Assembly (NCBI GenBank): GCA_030762935.1
Contig: CM060900.1
Coordinates: 372,303,132 to 372,367,131, forward strand
Direction: 5' to 3'
Source of the DNA: Hymenopus coronatus
Lineage: Eukaryota; Arthropoda; Insecta; Mantodea; Hymenopodidae
DNA length: 64,000 bases
Of this stretch, positions 35,650-45,300 are shown one piece after another. The notes beneath the pieces were generated by a model. That model was not told the origin of the DNA. It did not search any database and was given only the letters and a program-made list of their open reading frames with translations. Each line of letters opens with the position of its first letter. Positions within the stretch are counted from its first letter, which is position 1. The position numbers and the translations under genes are program-made.

Positions 35650-36290
35650 TGAGCACAATTAACCTCAGCGCAGAACAGGAGTGGAGAGCAGGAATTTTCG
35701 TGTTTGTACTCCTACGGCCACTCAAGAATTCTTGAAGTTGGTTTCCGAATGGAGTCAACGGGTAGAATACATTTTAGTTTTCATGTAGCCCCAGAGAAAG
35801 AAGTTTAATGGTGCGAGGTCCGAGGATTTTTGCGGACCAATGTGGAGGTCAATCCTGCCAATCACCGATTGCCGAAGTATTGGTCATTACTGCAAGAGCT
35901 GGTTCTGCAAGGTGCCTGGTGCCCATAATGCTGAAGCCGCATCCTCCTCCTGATATATATCGCCCTCCGTGGTGTAATGGTTACCATGCCGACTTCATAT
36001 ACCCAAGGTCGCGGGTTCAAACCTGGCGGAGGACGATGGATTTTTTCGGGTGTAAAGCCGTTGGTCCCGTGTCGTAGATTTACGGCACGTAAAAGAACCT
36101 CAAGCCTGATAGAGAGGCCTCTGAGCAAAATTAAGCGGTCTTTCACGCCCAGTATAGAATGGGACGCTGAGAACCACAGCAGTTCAAGAGCGTCCATAAA
36201 TAACACGCCAATTATTTTTATTTCATTTCCTCCTGATATGTGGGGACACATCAGTAGCTGAAATTCCTAGAACATTCTGTACTTTGGCCA
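35650..36290 (-). pseudogene. IS630-type transposase C-terminal remnant, split by a SINE
   Basis: On the minus strand, removing the SINE rejoins the frame DVSPHIRRRMRLQHYG (36250 side), CSNDQYFGNR, then KSSDLAPLNFFLWGYMKT and CAEVNCAQ near 35660. This is the catalytic and C-terminal part of the same transposase type as 16510-17762: the R.MWFQHDGAP block (here QHYG, second Asp lost) and the PPRSPDL.PLDFFLWG block (here SSDLAPLNFFLWG). The N-terminal half is missing: at 36296 it meets the hAT-like foldback. Dead copy. Confidence 0.7.
35945..36239 (+). mobile_element. tRNA-derived SINE, family S5, full length with 12-bp TSD
   Basis: The element 35957-36227 is flanked by perfect tcctcctgatat copies (35945-35956 and 36228-36239). 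Its head has box A (tggtgtaatggttaccatg) and box B (cgcgggttcaaacctgg). Its body contains gtcgtagatttacggcac and gacgctgagaaccaca. A decayed minus copy lies at 17406-17633. It sits inside an IS630-type transposase remnant, as the other copy does. Confidence 0.95.
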
Positions 36291-36295
36291 CTGAG

Positions 36296-37760
36296 TAGTG
36301 ATGGGCACTATCGAATGTTTTCGGTAATCGAGTCTAATACGATAGTAAGAAATGACTAGCGAATGATTCGGTTTACATCCCGATTTAAAACCTGTTAATT
36401 TTCGCAAAAAGTGTGATGAAGTAGCATAGATAAGTAACTAAATTAACCAGTTTTACTTCAGATTTAAAGGCATGATGTAACAGGTGTTCTAAACCCCGGC
36501 AATATAAAAATACACAAATAATGATCACAATTGCTAGCACTTATTCTCAAGAAATTAAGGCGATAGTGAATTCTATGTTTACCGGATAGTGAAAGCATAC
36601 CGCTTCTCGACTAGACTCACACATATATTGAAAATAATAATGCGCAAAGAAATATACTTCCCTTTTTAAGGTTATCTATTTCAGAAATATGTGTGGTTAT
36701 GTTGACATAATGTTATACAGATTCTATCGTATTATTTCGTATTCATTTGAATTGAGGTTAAAATTAGTGGGCCAAAGACGATTCCCCCACAATATGAACA
36801 GACCATGATTAAGTAAGTAGTTCTTATTCTGCATTTGCGGTACTTGGTCCTAAACTGGATTAAATGATATACCTAACTTGTAATAATGTTACTGCCTTCT
36901 GTTTCCTAGCTAGTTAACAAGGCACAACAAACCATAATAGTCCCCCACCTGCTTGTGTACAAAATCAAGAACCACAGCGCCACATGGAGCATTGACAGTT
37001 AGCTATACCTTATATTCAATTCAACCCAAAATATCATTTAACCACATTTAGGGCTCAGTGCAGAAAATAGGTATAAAGTATCGAATCTCGCTTAGGGCGA
37101 GTTACCAATAGGGTTTTTAGGGGTTTCCCTTATCCTGAAAACATGAATATTAAGTAAGTTTAAGATCCGTATACTCGAGATCATTTGAGCATAATTTCAC
37201 CAATTCATTTATCGTCGGATATGACCAAACATGTTAAATAACGTTAAGCTTTAAAAAAAAAAAAAAAAAAAAAAAAAAGTTCCTCATATTCCGAGGGAAT
37301 AATAGTTTGCTAGTGCATTATAACCTCAAATCAAATGAATACGAAATAATAACCTTAAAACTGGAAATATATTTCTCTATTTATTTAAAACTACTGAGTT
37401 ACATCTGCTAGTATGAGTGAGAAACGTTATGCTTTTAGAATACGATGCTCATAGAACGAATTATCGTTTTAATTACTATAGAATAATTACAAGTAATTAT
37501 GTATTTTAATATTGCAAAATAAGGTGCAGTAAAGTACTTTTATATTACTTGAGGGCTAGAACTTCTATTATTGTAACTAAATTGTAATGTTGTAACTAAA
37601 TGAATACTGTATACTTGGTAACTTACATGTGCAACTATGCGCATTTTGCGAAAATAAACAACTTTGAATGCGAATGAAAAACCGAGTCATTCGATAGATA
37701 CTTCTTGCTATTTTAATACGCTCGAGTTTCGAAAACATTAAATAATGCTTATCACTATTA
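36296..37760. mobile_element. Long foldback element with hAT-like ends
   Basis: The ends are inverted repeats, tagtgatgggcactatcgaa at 36296 and its diverged complement ending at 37760 (taatagtgataagcattatt on the minus strand). Similarity continues inward for roughly 450-490 bp per arm: gttttcg, gaatgattcggttt against gaatgactcggttt, and tattatttcgtattcatttg present exactly in both orientations near 36730 and 37340. The core of about 500 bp is unrelated and contains a truncated S4 SINE. TAGTGATGGGC-type ends are typical of hAT elements. No transposase is present and the 8-bp target duplication is not evident. Confidence 0.65.
37076..37278 (+). mobile_element. SINE, family S4, 5'-truncated, poly-A tail
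   Basis: Matches 7505-7755 from box B onward (tatcgaatctcgcttagggc, ggtttcccttatcctgaa, gatcatttgagcataatttc) and ends in about 26 A. It lies in the core of the foldback 36296-37760, so it inserted there after the foldback formed. Confidence 0.85.
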
Positions 37761-38313
37761 CCTATTCATGTTCAGTACTCGGACATTATGCGTTTGTGGC
37801 ACATAATTATTGCTTATCAAAAATCTGTATTTGTCTCCATTATCCCCATTAGTTTGTGCATTGAATTTTAAACACCTTTTATAAAATGTTATGTCTATTA
37901 ACATCTACTAATGGGAAAATGTTCTAGCTGCGGGATTTGCTGCTTTAATGTAAAGGTAGTCCGTAATTGCTTTGCATATGTGCAACATTGTGGATTAGGT
38001 GATATCAATAACTGGGGTAGTGCATTTCGGAAAGGTCAGATTTAGCCCTGTGATTGAGTTTCAAATGTTAGTTTACACATTGTAGGCGCTCCTTGTTAAA
38101 ATGTGTCATTTTCTTAAAAAAAATAATAAACGCAGCACTGATTGTCAAGTTTGTATCCTATTGTAATGTGAATAACAGTATATTTTTAAACCACGACAAT
38201 TGGAGTAAAACTTAAGGCTAGTAATTCCGATACCGAGGATCACACATCAGAGGTGGAGTTACACGTATATCAATCGCTTGTTGACTGTTTCATTTGGCCA
38301 AATAGTAATCTTT
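37761..38313. other. Stretch without a gene
   Basis: No supported feature between the hAT-like foldback and the X array. Confidence 0.5.
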
Positions 38314-38443
38314 TATTTTCTCTATAACGTACTACAATGTACAGTGTAAGAAGAAAAGATATTCTATTGCACCAAAAAGTTGATACCGTGATTTCACCAG
38401 AAATGCACATTTTGAGAACCCTGAATAAAAATAGAAAACAGTC

Positions 38444-38477
<34 letters not shown>

Positions 38478-38480
38478 TGT
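38444..38480. repeat. (GT)n microsatellite within repeat X
   Basis: GT run at the position where other X copies have a shorter gtgtgtgtctgtg; expansion appears internal to the repeat. Confidence 0.9.
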
Positions 38481-39117
38481 GGATAGCACACAAGTGAAGT
38501 TAGCATCTTTCAAGAATGTGGCACGAAGCCTTTCAGGAAAATCCCCACACCCCAACTACTCTTTACATTAAACATTTTCCGAAAATGTCGATTTTTATTA
38601 AAATACCATATTTTAAAGATATTTTCATGAACAACGAAATTCAGGTTTTCAATGTTGTAAGAGCAGTCTCTGAAGACCTCTTCACTCTGGATGTCTTGTC
38701 TATAACTGGTAAACAGTTTAGGAAATACTTATTACTGAAAAATAGAGACCTCGTTAAAACATGACGTTTATGTCATATACATATAATGTAGATATATAAT
38801 GCAAGGTTATTTATTTCTGCTTGGTTTAATTTTAAATGTTTTAAACTTTTCTGACACGGGAAGTCAACTTTCGTTTCATCTCTTCTATTTTACTCCTGGC
38901 TATTAAAAGAGAACCGATTTCAAATGTTTCACAATACAACCAGCTTATGAAAGATTTGACTATCGCTTTAGCCTAGCTTATTCCAATATTCCCTTCTACT
39001 TACAAGGACGCAAGTAATAAGAAAAATTCTGCGTTTGTTTATCTCGATTTGCACAATGTGGATAAAAGAATAATCTTTTCTAAGAATGGTTTGTGTGCCC
39101 AACAGGTGGAAGAATCA

Positions 39118-39352
39118 GGTCCCCATGGCCGCGCTCGACAAAGCGTCTCGCTTTGGTGTTTCGCAGCGCAGGGGATCGTGGGTTCGAGTCCCGCCTTGGG
39201 CATGGGTGTTATATGTTTGTGTATATGTGTGTAGAAAGTAAAATAGAAATTCAATAATCATACAGTAATCAAAGTAAACAAGTTAGGTAAACAAAAAGTA
39301 GGGTATACAGCGCCGGAGTCCCGATCAGACTCCGGAACTGTATTTAAAAAAA
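39118..39352 (+). mobile_element. tRNA-derived SINE, family S6
   Basis: Head ccccatggccgcgctcgaca with box B gtgggttcgagtcccgcc, a short A/T-rich body, and a perfect 8-bp terminal hairpin (ccggagtc/gactccgg, 39314-39336) before ctgtat and an A-rich tail. The second copy is 44760-44984. Inserted near the end of X copy 4. Confidence 0.85.
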
Positions 39353-39390
39353 ATGGAACATCTGATTTTTTCCCGCAATGTTTACTATCA

Positions 39391-40140
39391 ACTAGTTCTA
39401 GCACATATGTGCAATGTACACAGTAGCTAGTAAAGGTGGTGTATTGCATCCAAAGTTTCCAAAAAGATTTAGAAAAAGGTCCGTGACTGCGACTGTCTGG
39501 TTGACTATCTGTGGAGAGCTGAACTCGAAAAAGAAAAGATGGTTAAATACCAAACTTGGTATTGAAGTTGTATATCCTCCAGGGATACACACCAAGATTT
39601 TCAGAAAAATCTCCCCAATCAAGCTATCCTTTATATGGACATTTTTTCGAAATTTTCGATTTTCTAAAAACTGCCTCTAACAACTTTATTAAAATTCCAT
39701 ACATTAAAATATTAACATGACAAATAAAATGTATATCCTGAATTTTTGGGCATAGCCCCTGAAGTCCTCTTCATTTTGAATGACCGTTGCGTAACTGGTA
39801 AACATAAGAGATATACAAAAGTTTACTACACAAGAAAGCAGGTATCGTTAAAGCACACAATTTATGCTATAATATAGCTTTTTGATAGAGCCAACCATTT
39901 CCGAGATAACCTCTGTTATAAGTTTCTATTTTAAACTGCCTCAAAATTTTCAAACTGGAAGTTCTCAACCGCTTCATCCCTCCATTTGTTTTACTTCTGA
40001 CCACGGAAAGAGAACCAAATTTCAATCTCATTCGCAAAGCCACTGTTTTTAAAAGATTCGCTTCAACCTAGTGTATCCCCATATTACCCATCTACTTAGT
40101 ATGAACCAAGTAATATGACCATCCATGCTAATTTATTTTA
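39391..40140 (+). repeat. Interspersed repeat X, copy 5
   Basis: Starts with the decayed hairpin ctagttctagcac...agtagctag and runs to gctaatttattttac, where X copy 6 begins without spacer. It lacks the last 100 bp or so of the unit. The first quarter is decayed, lacking a clear gagatttcaccgg match. Confidence 0.8.
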
Positions 40141-40934
40141 CTTTCTCTACATGTAGTAATTACATAGTGTATAGAGAAAGTATTGCATTCCGCCCAGAAA
40201 TTTGACACCGAGATTTCACCGGAAATACATGTTTTTGAGTCCCCATGAATAAAATAATTGGAAAAAGGACCCTGTGTTTGTGTCTGTGTGTGTGGACAGC
40301 ATAGTTAAAAAACGATAAGACCGTTAAATACCAAACTTGGTATTTAAGTTTGATATCTTCCAAGGATGCGACACGAAGGTTTTCAAGAAAATCTCTCCAC
40401 CCCATACTACCCTTTACATGGAAAACATTTCGAAAATTTTGATTTTCTCAAAAATGGCTCTAACGATTTTGAAGAAAATCTCTTATATTTAAGATATTTA
40501 CATCAAATAAAATGGATATCTTGGATTATCTGATAATAACCTCCAAAGACCTCTTTATTCTGGATGATGTTTATTGAATTGTGCATAATTGGTAAACCGT
40601 AAGAGATAGACAAGAACTTACTACACAAAATGTAGATCACGATAAAGCACACAATTTATGTAATAAACATTTTTTCATGGGGTTGATTGTTTTTTTAGAT
40701 ATTCCTTGTTATTGGTTTGAGCTTTAAAAAACGTATATTTTTCTTATACAGGAATTTGTAAACTCTTGTTCAAAGAAACAAAGAAACTTGAATAACATAG
40801 CAACCAGCTTCTGACTATCACTTTAGCCTATGGTACTCCCTTATTCCGCTTCTACTTGCATGGAGGCAAGTAATTAGATTATCTCTGCTACTTTTTTCTC
40901 GATTAGCATGATTAAATTTGACTTATTCTAGCAC
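40141..40934 (+). repeat. Interspersed repeat X, copy 6 (best reference copy)
   Basis: Perfect start hairpin 40141-40180 (ctttctctac...atagagaaag). It then carries gagatttcaccggaaatac, atcttccaaggatgcgacac, ccctttacatggaaaac, cataattggtaaaccgtaag and cttctacttgcatggaggca. It ends at a gattagcatga junction with copy 7. The minus 81-codon frame is the shared X frame, not treated as a gene. Confidence 0.9.
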
Positions 40935-40948
40935 ATATAAACCATGCA

Positions 40949-41256
40949 TCAGGTGGCCCAATATCGCATATTTGACGTGTGCGGATAGCACTTCATGCGT
41001 TAAAAGAATTGAATTGGCCCTGTAAAGTTCTGCAAACAGCAGCCGGTAATTGGGGATCTGGGCGAGCTATCTTCCTTGTACTCCTCTTGCTTATTAACGG
41101 AGACATATAGCGCTTACTGAAAGAATTCAAACAAAGGTCACCCTCTCCAGTTCCCCACTGGCCGGTTTTAAGTTGAAATAGCGTTGCTTAGGTCTACAAC
41201 TCTTAACGCACGAAGAGATATCCGAACACGCTCAATACGGGGCAGTTGGGCCCTGG
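40949..41256. mobile_element. MITE-D, about 308 bp
   Basis: The ends are inverted: tcaggtggcccaatatcgca...atttgacgtgtgcgga at the left and, on the complement of the right end, ccagggcccaactgccccg...gagcgtgttcgga. Arms of about 75 bp extend to gcgttaaaag/gcgttaagag. The internal ccactggccggttttaa is shared with 42530-42771. It has no coding capacity. A tgca direct repeat flanks it (40945-40948, 41257-41260), possibly the target duplication, although the site is itself palindromic. Confidence 0.7.
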
Positions 41257-41671
41257 TGCATAATAGGTAAACAAGGCATTGCATCACACCCAAAAATTCG
41301 ATACAAAATTTCACCGGAAATACGTGTTTTGAGGACAAAAGGTTTGTGTGGGCAGCATTAATCAAAAACGTCAAGTCGGTTAAATACCTATTGTAAGGAT
41401 GCGACACGAAGATTTTCAGGACAATCTTGCACCATATACTACACTTTACATGGAACATTTTTTGAAGTTTTCGATTTTGTCAAAAATGGCTAACATATTA
41501 TACCGTGTACTCGATATTCTCATGTGAATAAAACCTCTATCCTGAATTTCTTTCGAATATCACATTTATTCTGAATGAATTTGTCTTTGGCTTTACCAGT
41601 TACGTAAAATACAAAACCTTTCTCCGCAACTCCACAAAAGGTGTACATCATTAAAACACACATATTTTAAA

Positions 41672-41674
<3 letters not shown>

Positions 41675-41719
<45 letters not shown>
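41675..41719. repeat. (TA)n microsatellite within repeat X
   Basis: TA run at the position of the catatacatat segment in other copies. Confidence 0.95.
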
Positions 41720-41721
<2 letters not shown>

Positions 41722-42075
41722 TAAGGCTAACCAATTCCCTGATATTCCTTGTTAGTGGTTTTGGTTTTAAAATTTCCAATACTTAAACTTTTCTCAAATG
41801 AAAAGTCGTTATTCATTGTGTTATCTTGACTATTCTAAGAGACGGTGTTACACATTGTATAACATAGCGACCGGCTATTTAAAGATATGACCAACACTTT
41901 AGCCTAGCGTACTCCCTTATTTCTGTTCTACTTATAAGGAACTGTGTAATAAGAGCATGTCTGCTAATATTTATCTTAATTAGCAAGTAGAGAGAAGAGC
42001 GAGACTTTTTTAAGACTAAAATAGGTATAGGAAGTCATGTGAACTGAACCTACCAGATCTTTTTTCTTTTCGTGA

Positions 42076-42529
42076 CCTTTTGATTTTGTTTATGGCTATC
42101 GCAAAGCCCTTTTACATTCACACAATAAAGCTTGCAAGAGGTTTATTAAACCGCAGAGTTAACTGAAAGTGCATCACATCTTCTGAAAAGAGTTTTGCAG
42201 AACGCTCTTCAAACAAATGGATAGAATTACTACACTCCAATGTGACTTCGCTGCATAGAAGAGAAGACAAAGAGCAATACACCCAAAGGTTCAAACTAGC
42301 CATCCTTGGTGCGCTGCAGTTCGACTAATTATGTTTTCCTGAAACTTGCATGATAATTCTTGCAGATAAATATTGTAGAATGGAAAAATAGAGTTAACAG
42401 ACCGAAAATATTTAACTGATACACGAGTTACTGCATCTTATTGAACCCAGAGTGCCTGAGTTTTATTACCGATAGAAGCTCTGAATGAACCTATTTTCTT
42501 AAGATGTTTCAATAGTTCTTCTGGAAACA
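42076..42529. other. Spacer between X copies 7 and 8
   Basis: No recognised element. The 61-codon minus frame 42118-42303 has no recognisable content. Confidence 0.45.
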
Positions 42530-42771
42530 CCAGATGACCAAACTCCCAGTATTTGACGTGTGAAGATATCCTTTTCTTGCGTTAACAGAGTTGCAGAACT
42601 CAACGGGGCTATTTCAAGTTTAAACGTGTCAGTGTTGAACTGGCCCTCTCAATGAGTACGACCCGCTCACGGCTCCGCTGATAAATGAGCGACTAAACCA
42701 AAGGCCGTTCACCCAGTTTCCCACTGACCGGTTTTTACTCTAAATAGCCTCGGGGCAGCTAGGCCACCTGG
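42530..42771. mobile_element. MITE-D, about 242 bp
   Basis: The left end ccagatgaccaaactcccag then tatttgacgtgtgaagatat, and the right end ggccacctgg, correspond to the ends of 40949-41256. The internal gaactggccctc and cccactgaccggtttttac also match. A third, end-only fragment occurs at 54454-54495. Confidence 0.65.
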
Positions 42772-43014
42772 TACACCAACGGTAAGCTACACATCTTTAA
42801 TCTTGCATCGTGTATGGTATGGATTTTTACTTCATCTCTCAAGTACAAGATTTTGCATTGCATCCAAAAATGTTATAGATATATACACGTATTGTGGTCC
42901 GTTGAATAAACATGCCTTTTATAAAAAGGTCCATGTGTGTGCGGATACCATAACTCAAAATGTGTGTTTATTTGTGTGCTCAAGAATGGCTATAGTTAAT
43001 GCAGTAATATAACA

Positions 43015-43265
43015 TTTATGGGTTTGATTAGGACCAGTTGAAAAATTCAATGCCACAGCCGGGAATGTAACACGGTTCTCCCGTCTCCGTTCGGTTGCTC
43101 TAACCATTGAACTACTGTGACAACCCGCCGGTACGGCATTCAACTTTCTAACTGATCATGCGTGTTTCACCCGGTTCAACCAACCAGTATGTCTCACTTC
43201 AGAGAACCTCCAGAATGGCGTCTTACCATCCTAAGTACTTAGTATCCGGGTAATATTTACTATGT
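43015..43265 (-). mobile_element. SINE, family S7
   Basis: Minus-strand head (acagccgggaatgtaacacg, ggttgctctaaccattgaac) followed by the S7 body (agaatggcgtcttaccatcc). Confidence 0.7.
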
Positions 43266-43272
43266 TCCTGCC

Positions 43273-43447
43273 AACATATAATCTATTCTACTATAAGTGT
43301 AATTCTCCTCTTTCCTACATATTATTGAATTTTTCAACTGGACCTAATCAACTAATTGTATACCATTGTATCTTTCAACTGGTCCTAATCAACTAATTGT
43401 ATATCATTGTACCTATAATATGTAGGAGAGAGGAGTATTACAATTAT
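43273..43447. repeat. Foldback with internal tandem duplication
   Basis: The arms tcctctttcctacatatta (about 43290-43308) and taatatgtaggagagagga (about 43416-43434) are inverted repeats. Between them a unit of about 45 bp (tttcaactgg, cctaatcaactaattgtata) is repeated twice. The same cctaatcaa/gaccagttgaaaa segment occurs inverted at 43022-43045. Confidence 0.65.
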
Positions 43448-43900
43448 AATAACATTTATGTGTTGTGTTTAATCCTTGCATGAAAACAATAACTTTGGAC
43501 TAAACGTTTCATAAAATGTGTGCGATTATCAGAAACCAAAAGTCTCGTTACTTCAGAGCAACCAAACTTAGTAATGAAGCTCAGCAACTTCCAAGCATGC
43601 GACACGAAGATTTTCAAAATAATCCCTCGACCACACTGCGTTTTACTTGAAACCAGTTTCAAAATGTTTTATTTTCTTAAATAAAAATCACAGAATATTT
43701 TAATTAAGATAGTTCAGTTCAGACATATTCAAGATAAAGCGCATTTCTTGAATTTTTTGGGGGTATGGCCTCTCAAGTCCTCTTCACTTTGAATGACTTT
43801 TGCCTAACTGGTAAACAAGTGATACACAAAATATTTCTGCTCAAGATATGTACTTAGATCTTATTTCAAACACACTTTATCTCATATACAACTTATTCTT

Positions 43901-44599
43901 TTACTTTTCTTATTCTCTCCGAGATATTCCCGTTTGCAGATTTGCTTGATGACGACAATTGATTGCTTGTCAAACCGCACCAACATTTCAGCGAAGAAAT
44001 AACTATCAGATAAGAATGACGACCAAAAAAATATTAAAAAGTTTAAAAACGTTCTGATTTCTTCATAACAGCTCTCAATTACCGTAACCATTTATTAGAA
44101 CAGCATGGGTCCATTACCCTTAGGGGGCATGATAATCGCAGTAGCCTCAAGGGCAAAGCTAGCTCAATTTTGGTAGGTTTAATTGTGTTTAATCTTAGAA
44201 TCGACGGAGACTTCTCGATATATTCCCCGAGTAGTCTTAATTTGGTTTAAATTCTATAATTGTCAATATCTAATTTATATTAACCTAACGCGGCAATGTC
44301 TACGCTTGTTTTACTCAAGTGTTAGCTAGCAAGTTAGATGGGTAGGTAGGTGAGATGTATATTTTTGAGATTTTTACTTGCTTGCCCCGACAGGCAGGTT
44401 TCCCGCGGGACAACCTACACCTAGACAGGCAGTTTTTATCAATGCAGCGGTTAAGGAAACCCTGCCTATACTGTGTGACGTAAGAACAGATGTTTAGGGC
44501 CAGAATTGGGAGGTACGTTACTTATCCTCTTGACACTGCTGATAATGGTGACAAGCTAAGCGTAATTTTGCATGAGATTAGAATACATTATCATTCTAC
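43901..44599. other. Stretch without a gene
   Basis: No supported feature. Confidence 0.5.
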
Positions 44600-45300
44600 C
44601 GAGCCAAGTGACTCAGGCGTTTGCTCTGGGACTGGAATTCGGGAGGTTGTGAGATCGGTGCCCCACGGACGACCTCTCTGACCCATGGGATTTTCGGGGG
44701 TTTTCTCGAGTCCCTTGGCGAATTCTGGGGAGGATTATTCATTAGCCCAATATTCAGCTGTCCCCATGGCCACGCTCGCTGAAGTGTCTATGCTTCGTGG
44801 CGCAGGGGATCGTGGGTTCGACTCCCGCCTTGGGCATGGGTGTTCGTGTGTTTGTAAATGTGATTATGTCAGGGTATGTGTAAGTAAAAAGAAAATGTAA
44901 AGTAAATAGGAAATTGGAAAGGAAAAAGAAAAGGAATACAGCGCCGGAGTCCTGAGAAGACTCCAGACTGTATGTATTTTTTGTTAAAAAAAGCTCCTGT
45001 CCTTTCATTTCATCCCAACCGGTCCCTTTCAGCGCTGTCAGTATCAACGAGGACTGCGGCAGAGGCGCAATTCCGTGGAAATGACTGCGTTCTGGAAATG
45101 CAGCCTTTGGAGGCGGGATGGCGCTGTGGACTCAGGTGGACTATCCGGGATTGAATCACGGGCTCCTGGTGCTCCCAGCGTCGAAATGAACTGCATGTGA
45201 AATGCTAGGGAACCTCCACGGCGGCTCTCTCCCTGCCCGGATGTCGGCCAACCTTGGAATTATGCTCATCTCATCCTCTCCACCAGGGATCTGACGTACG
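44600..45300 (+). repeat. GC-rich repeat of unknown type, split by an S6 SINE
   Basis: GC-rich flanks (44600-44745 and 44985-45300) contrast with the AT-rich surroundings. The left part has a box-B-like gaggttgtgagatcggtgccc. The right part has no recognisable frame beyond 60-90 codons. It may be one old SINE-like element interrupted by the S6 insertion. Confidence 0.4.
44760..44984 (+). mobile_element. tRNA-derived SINE, family S6
   Basis: Head ccccatggccacgctcgctg, box B gtgggttcgactcccgcc, body, and terminal hairpin ccggagtc/gactccag (44945-44967, one mismatch), matching 39118-39352 end to end. Confidence 0.85.

Larger units (their letters stand above)
38314..39390 (+). repeat. Interspersed repeat X, copy 4 (first of the array)
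   Basis: Hairpin-like start at 38314-38358, then gtgatttcaccagaaatgca, a GT microsatellite (38444-38480), aagaatgtggcacgaagcct, and the end segment tggaacatctgatttttt after the inserted S6 SINE (39118-39352). Confidence 0.85.
40935..42075 (+). repeat. Interspersed repeat X, copy 7, hairpin split by a MITE
   Basis: The start hairpin is interrupted at its loop by the 40949-41256 MITE: acatataaaccatgca on the left, tgcataataggtaaacaagg on the right. The rest follows from 41280 to the tcatgtgaactgaacc end at about 42050. A TA microsatellite of about 45 bp lies at 41675-41719. Confidence 0.85.
42806..43900 (+). repeat. Interspersed repeat X, copy 8 (interrupted)
   Basis: The first part, 42806-42965, ends at ccatgtgtgtgcggatacca. 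The second resumes at about 43570 with caagcatgcgacacgaagat and continues to about 43900. The gap holds an S7 SINE and a foldback. Confidence 0.75.

Noticed and set aside
40160..40405. Minus-strand frames in several X copies sharing a FLENLRVASLED-like peptide (4002-4274, 22806-23006, 40160-40405, 61192-61578)
   Set aside because: The shared peptide follows from the shared DNA repeat. The frame is broken at different places in each copy, shows no recognisable domain and no start context. Codon-position conservation would need an alignment of many copies.
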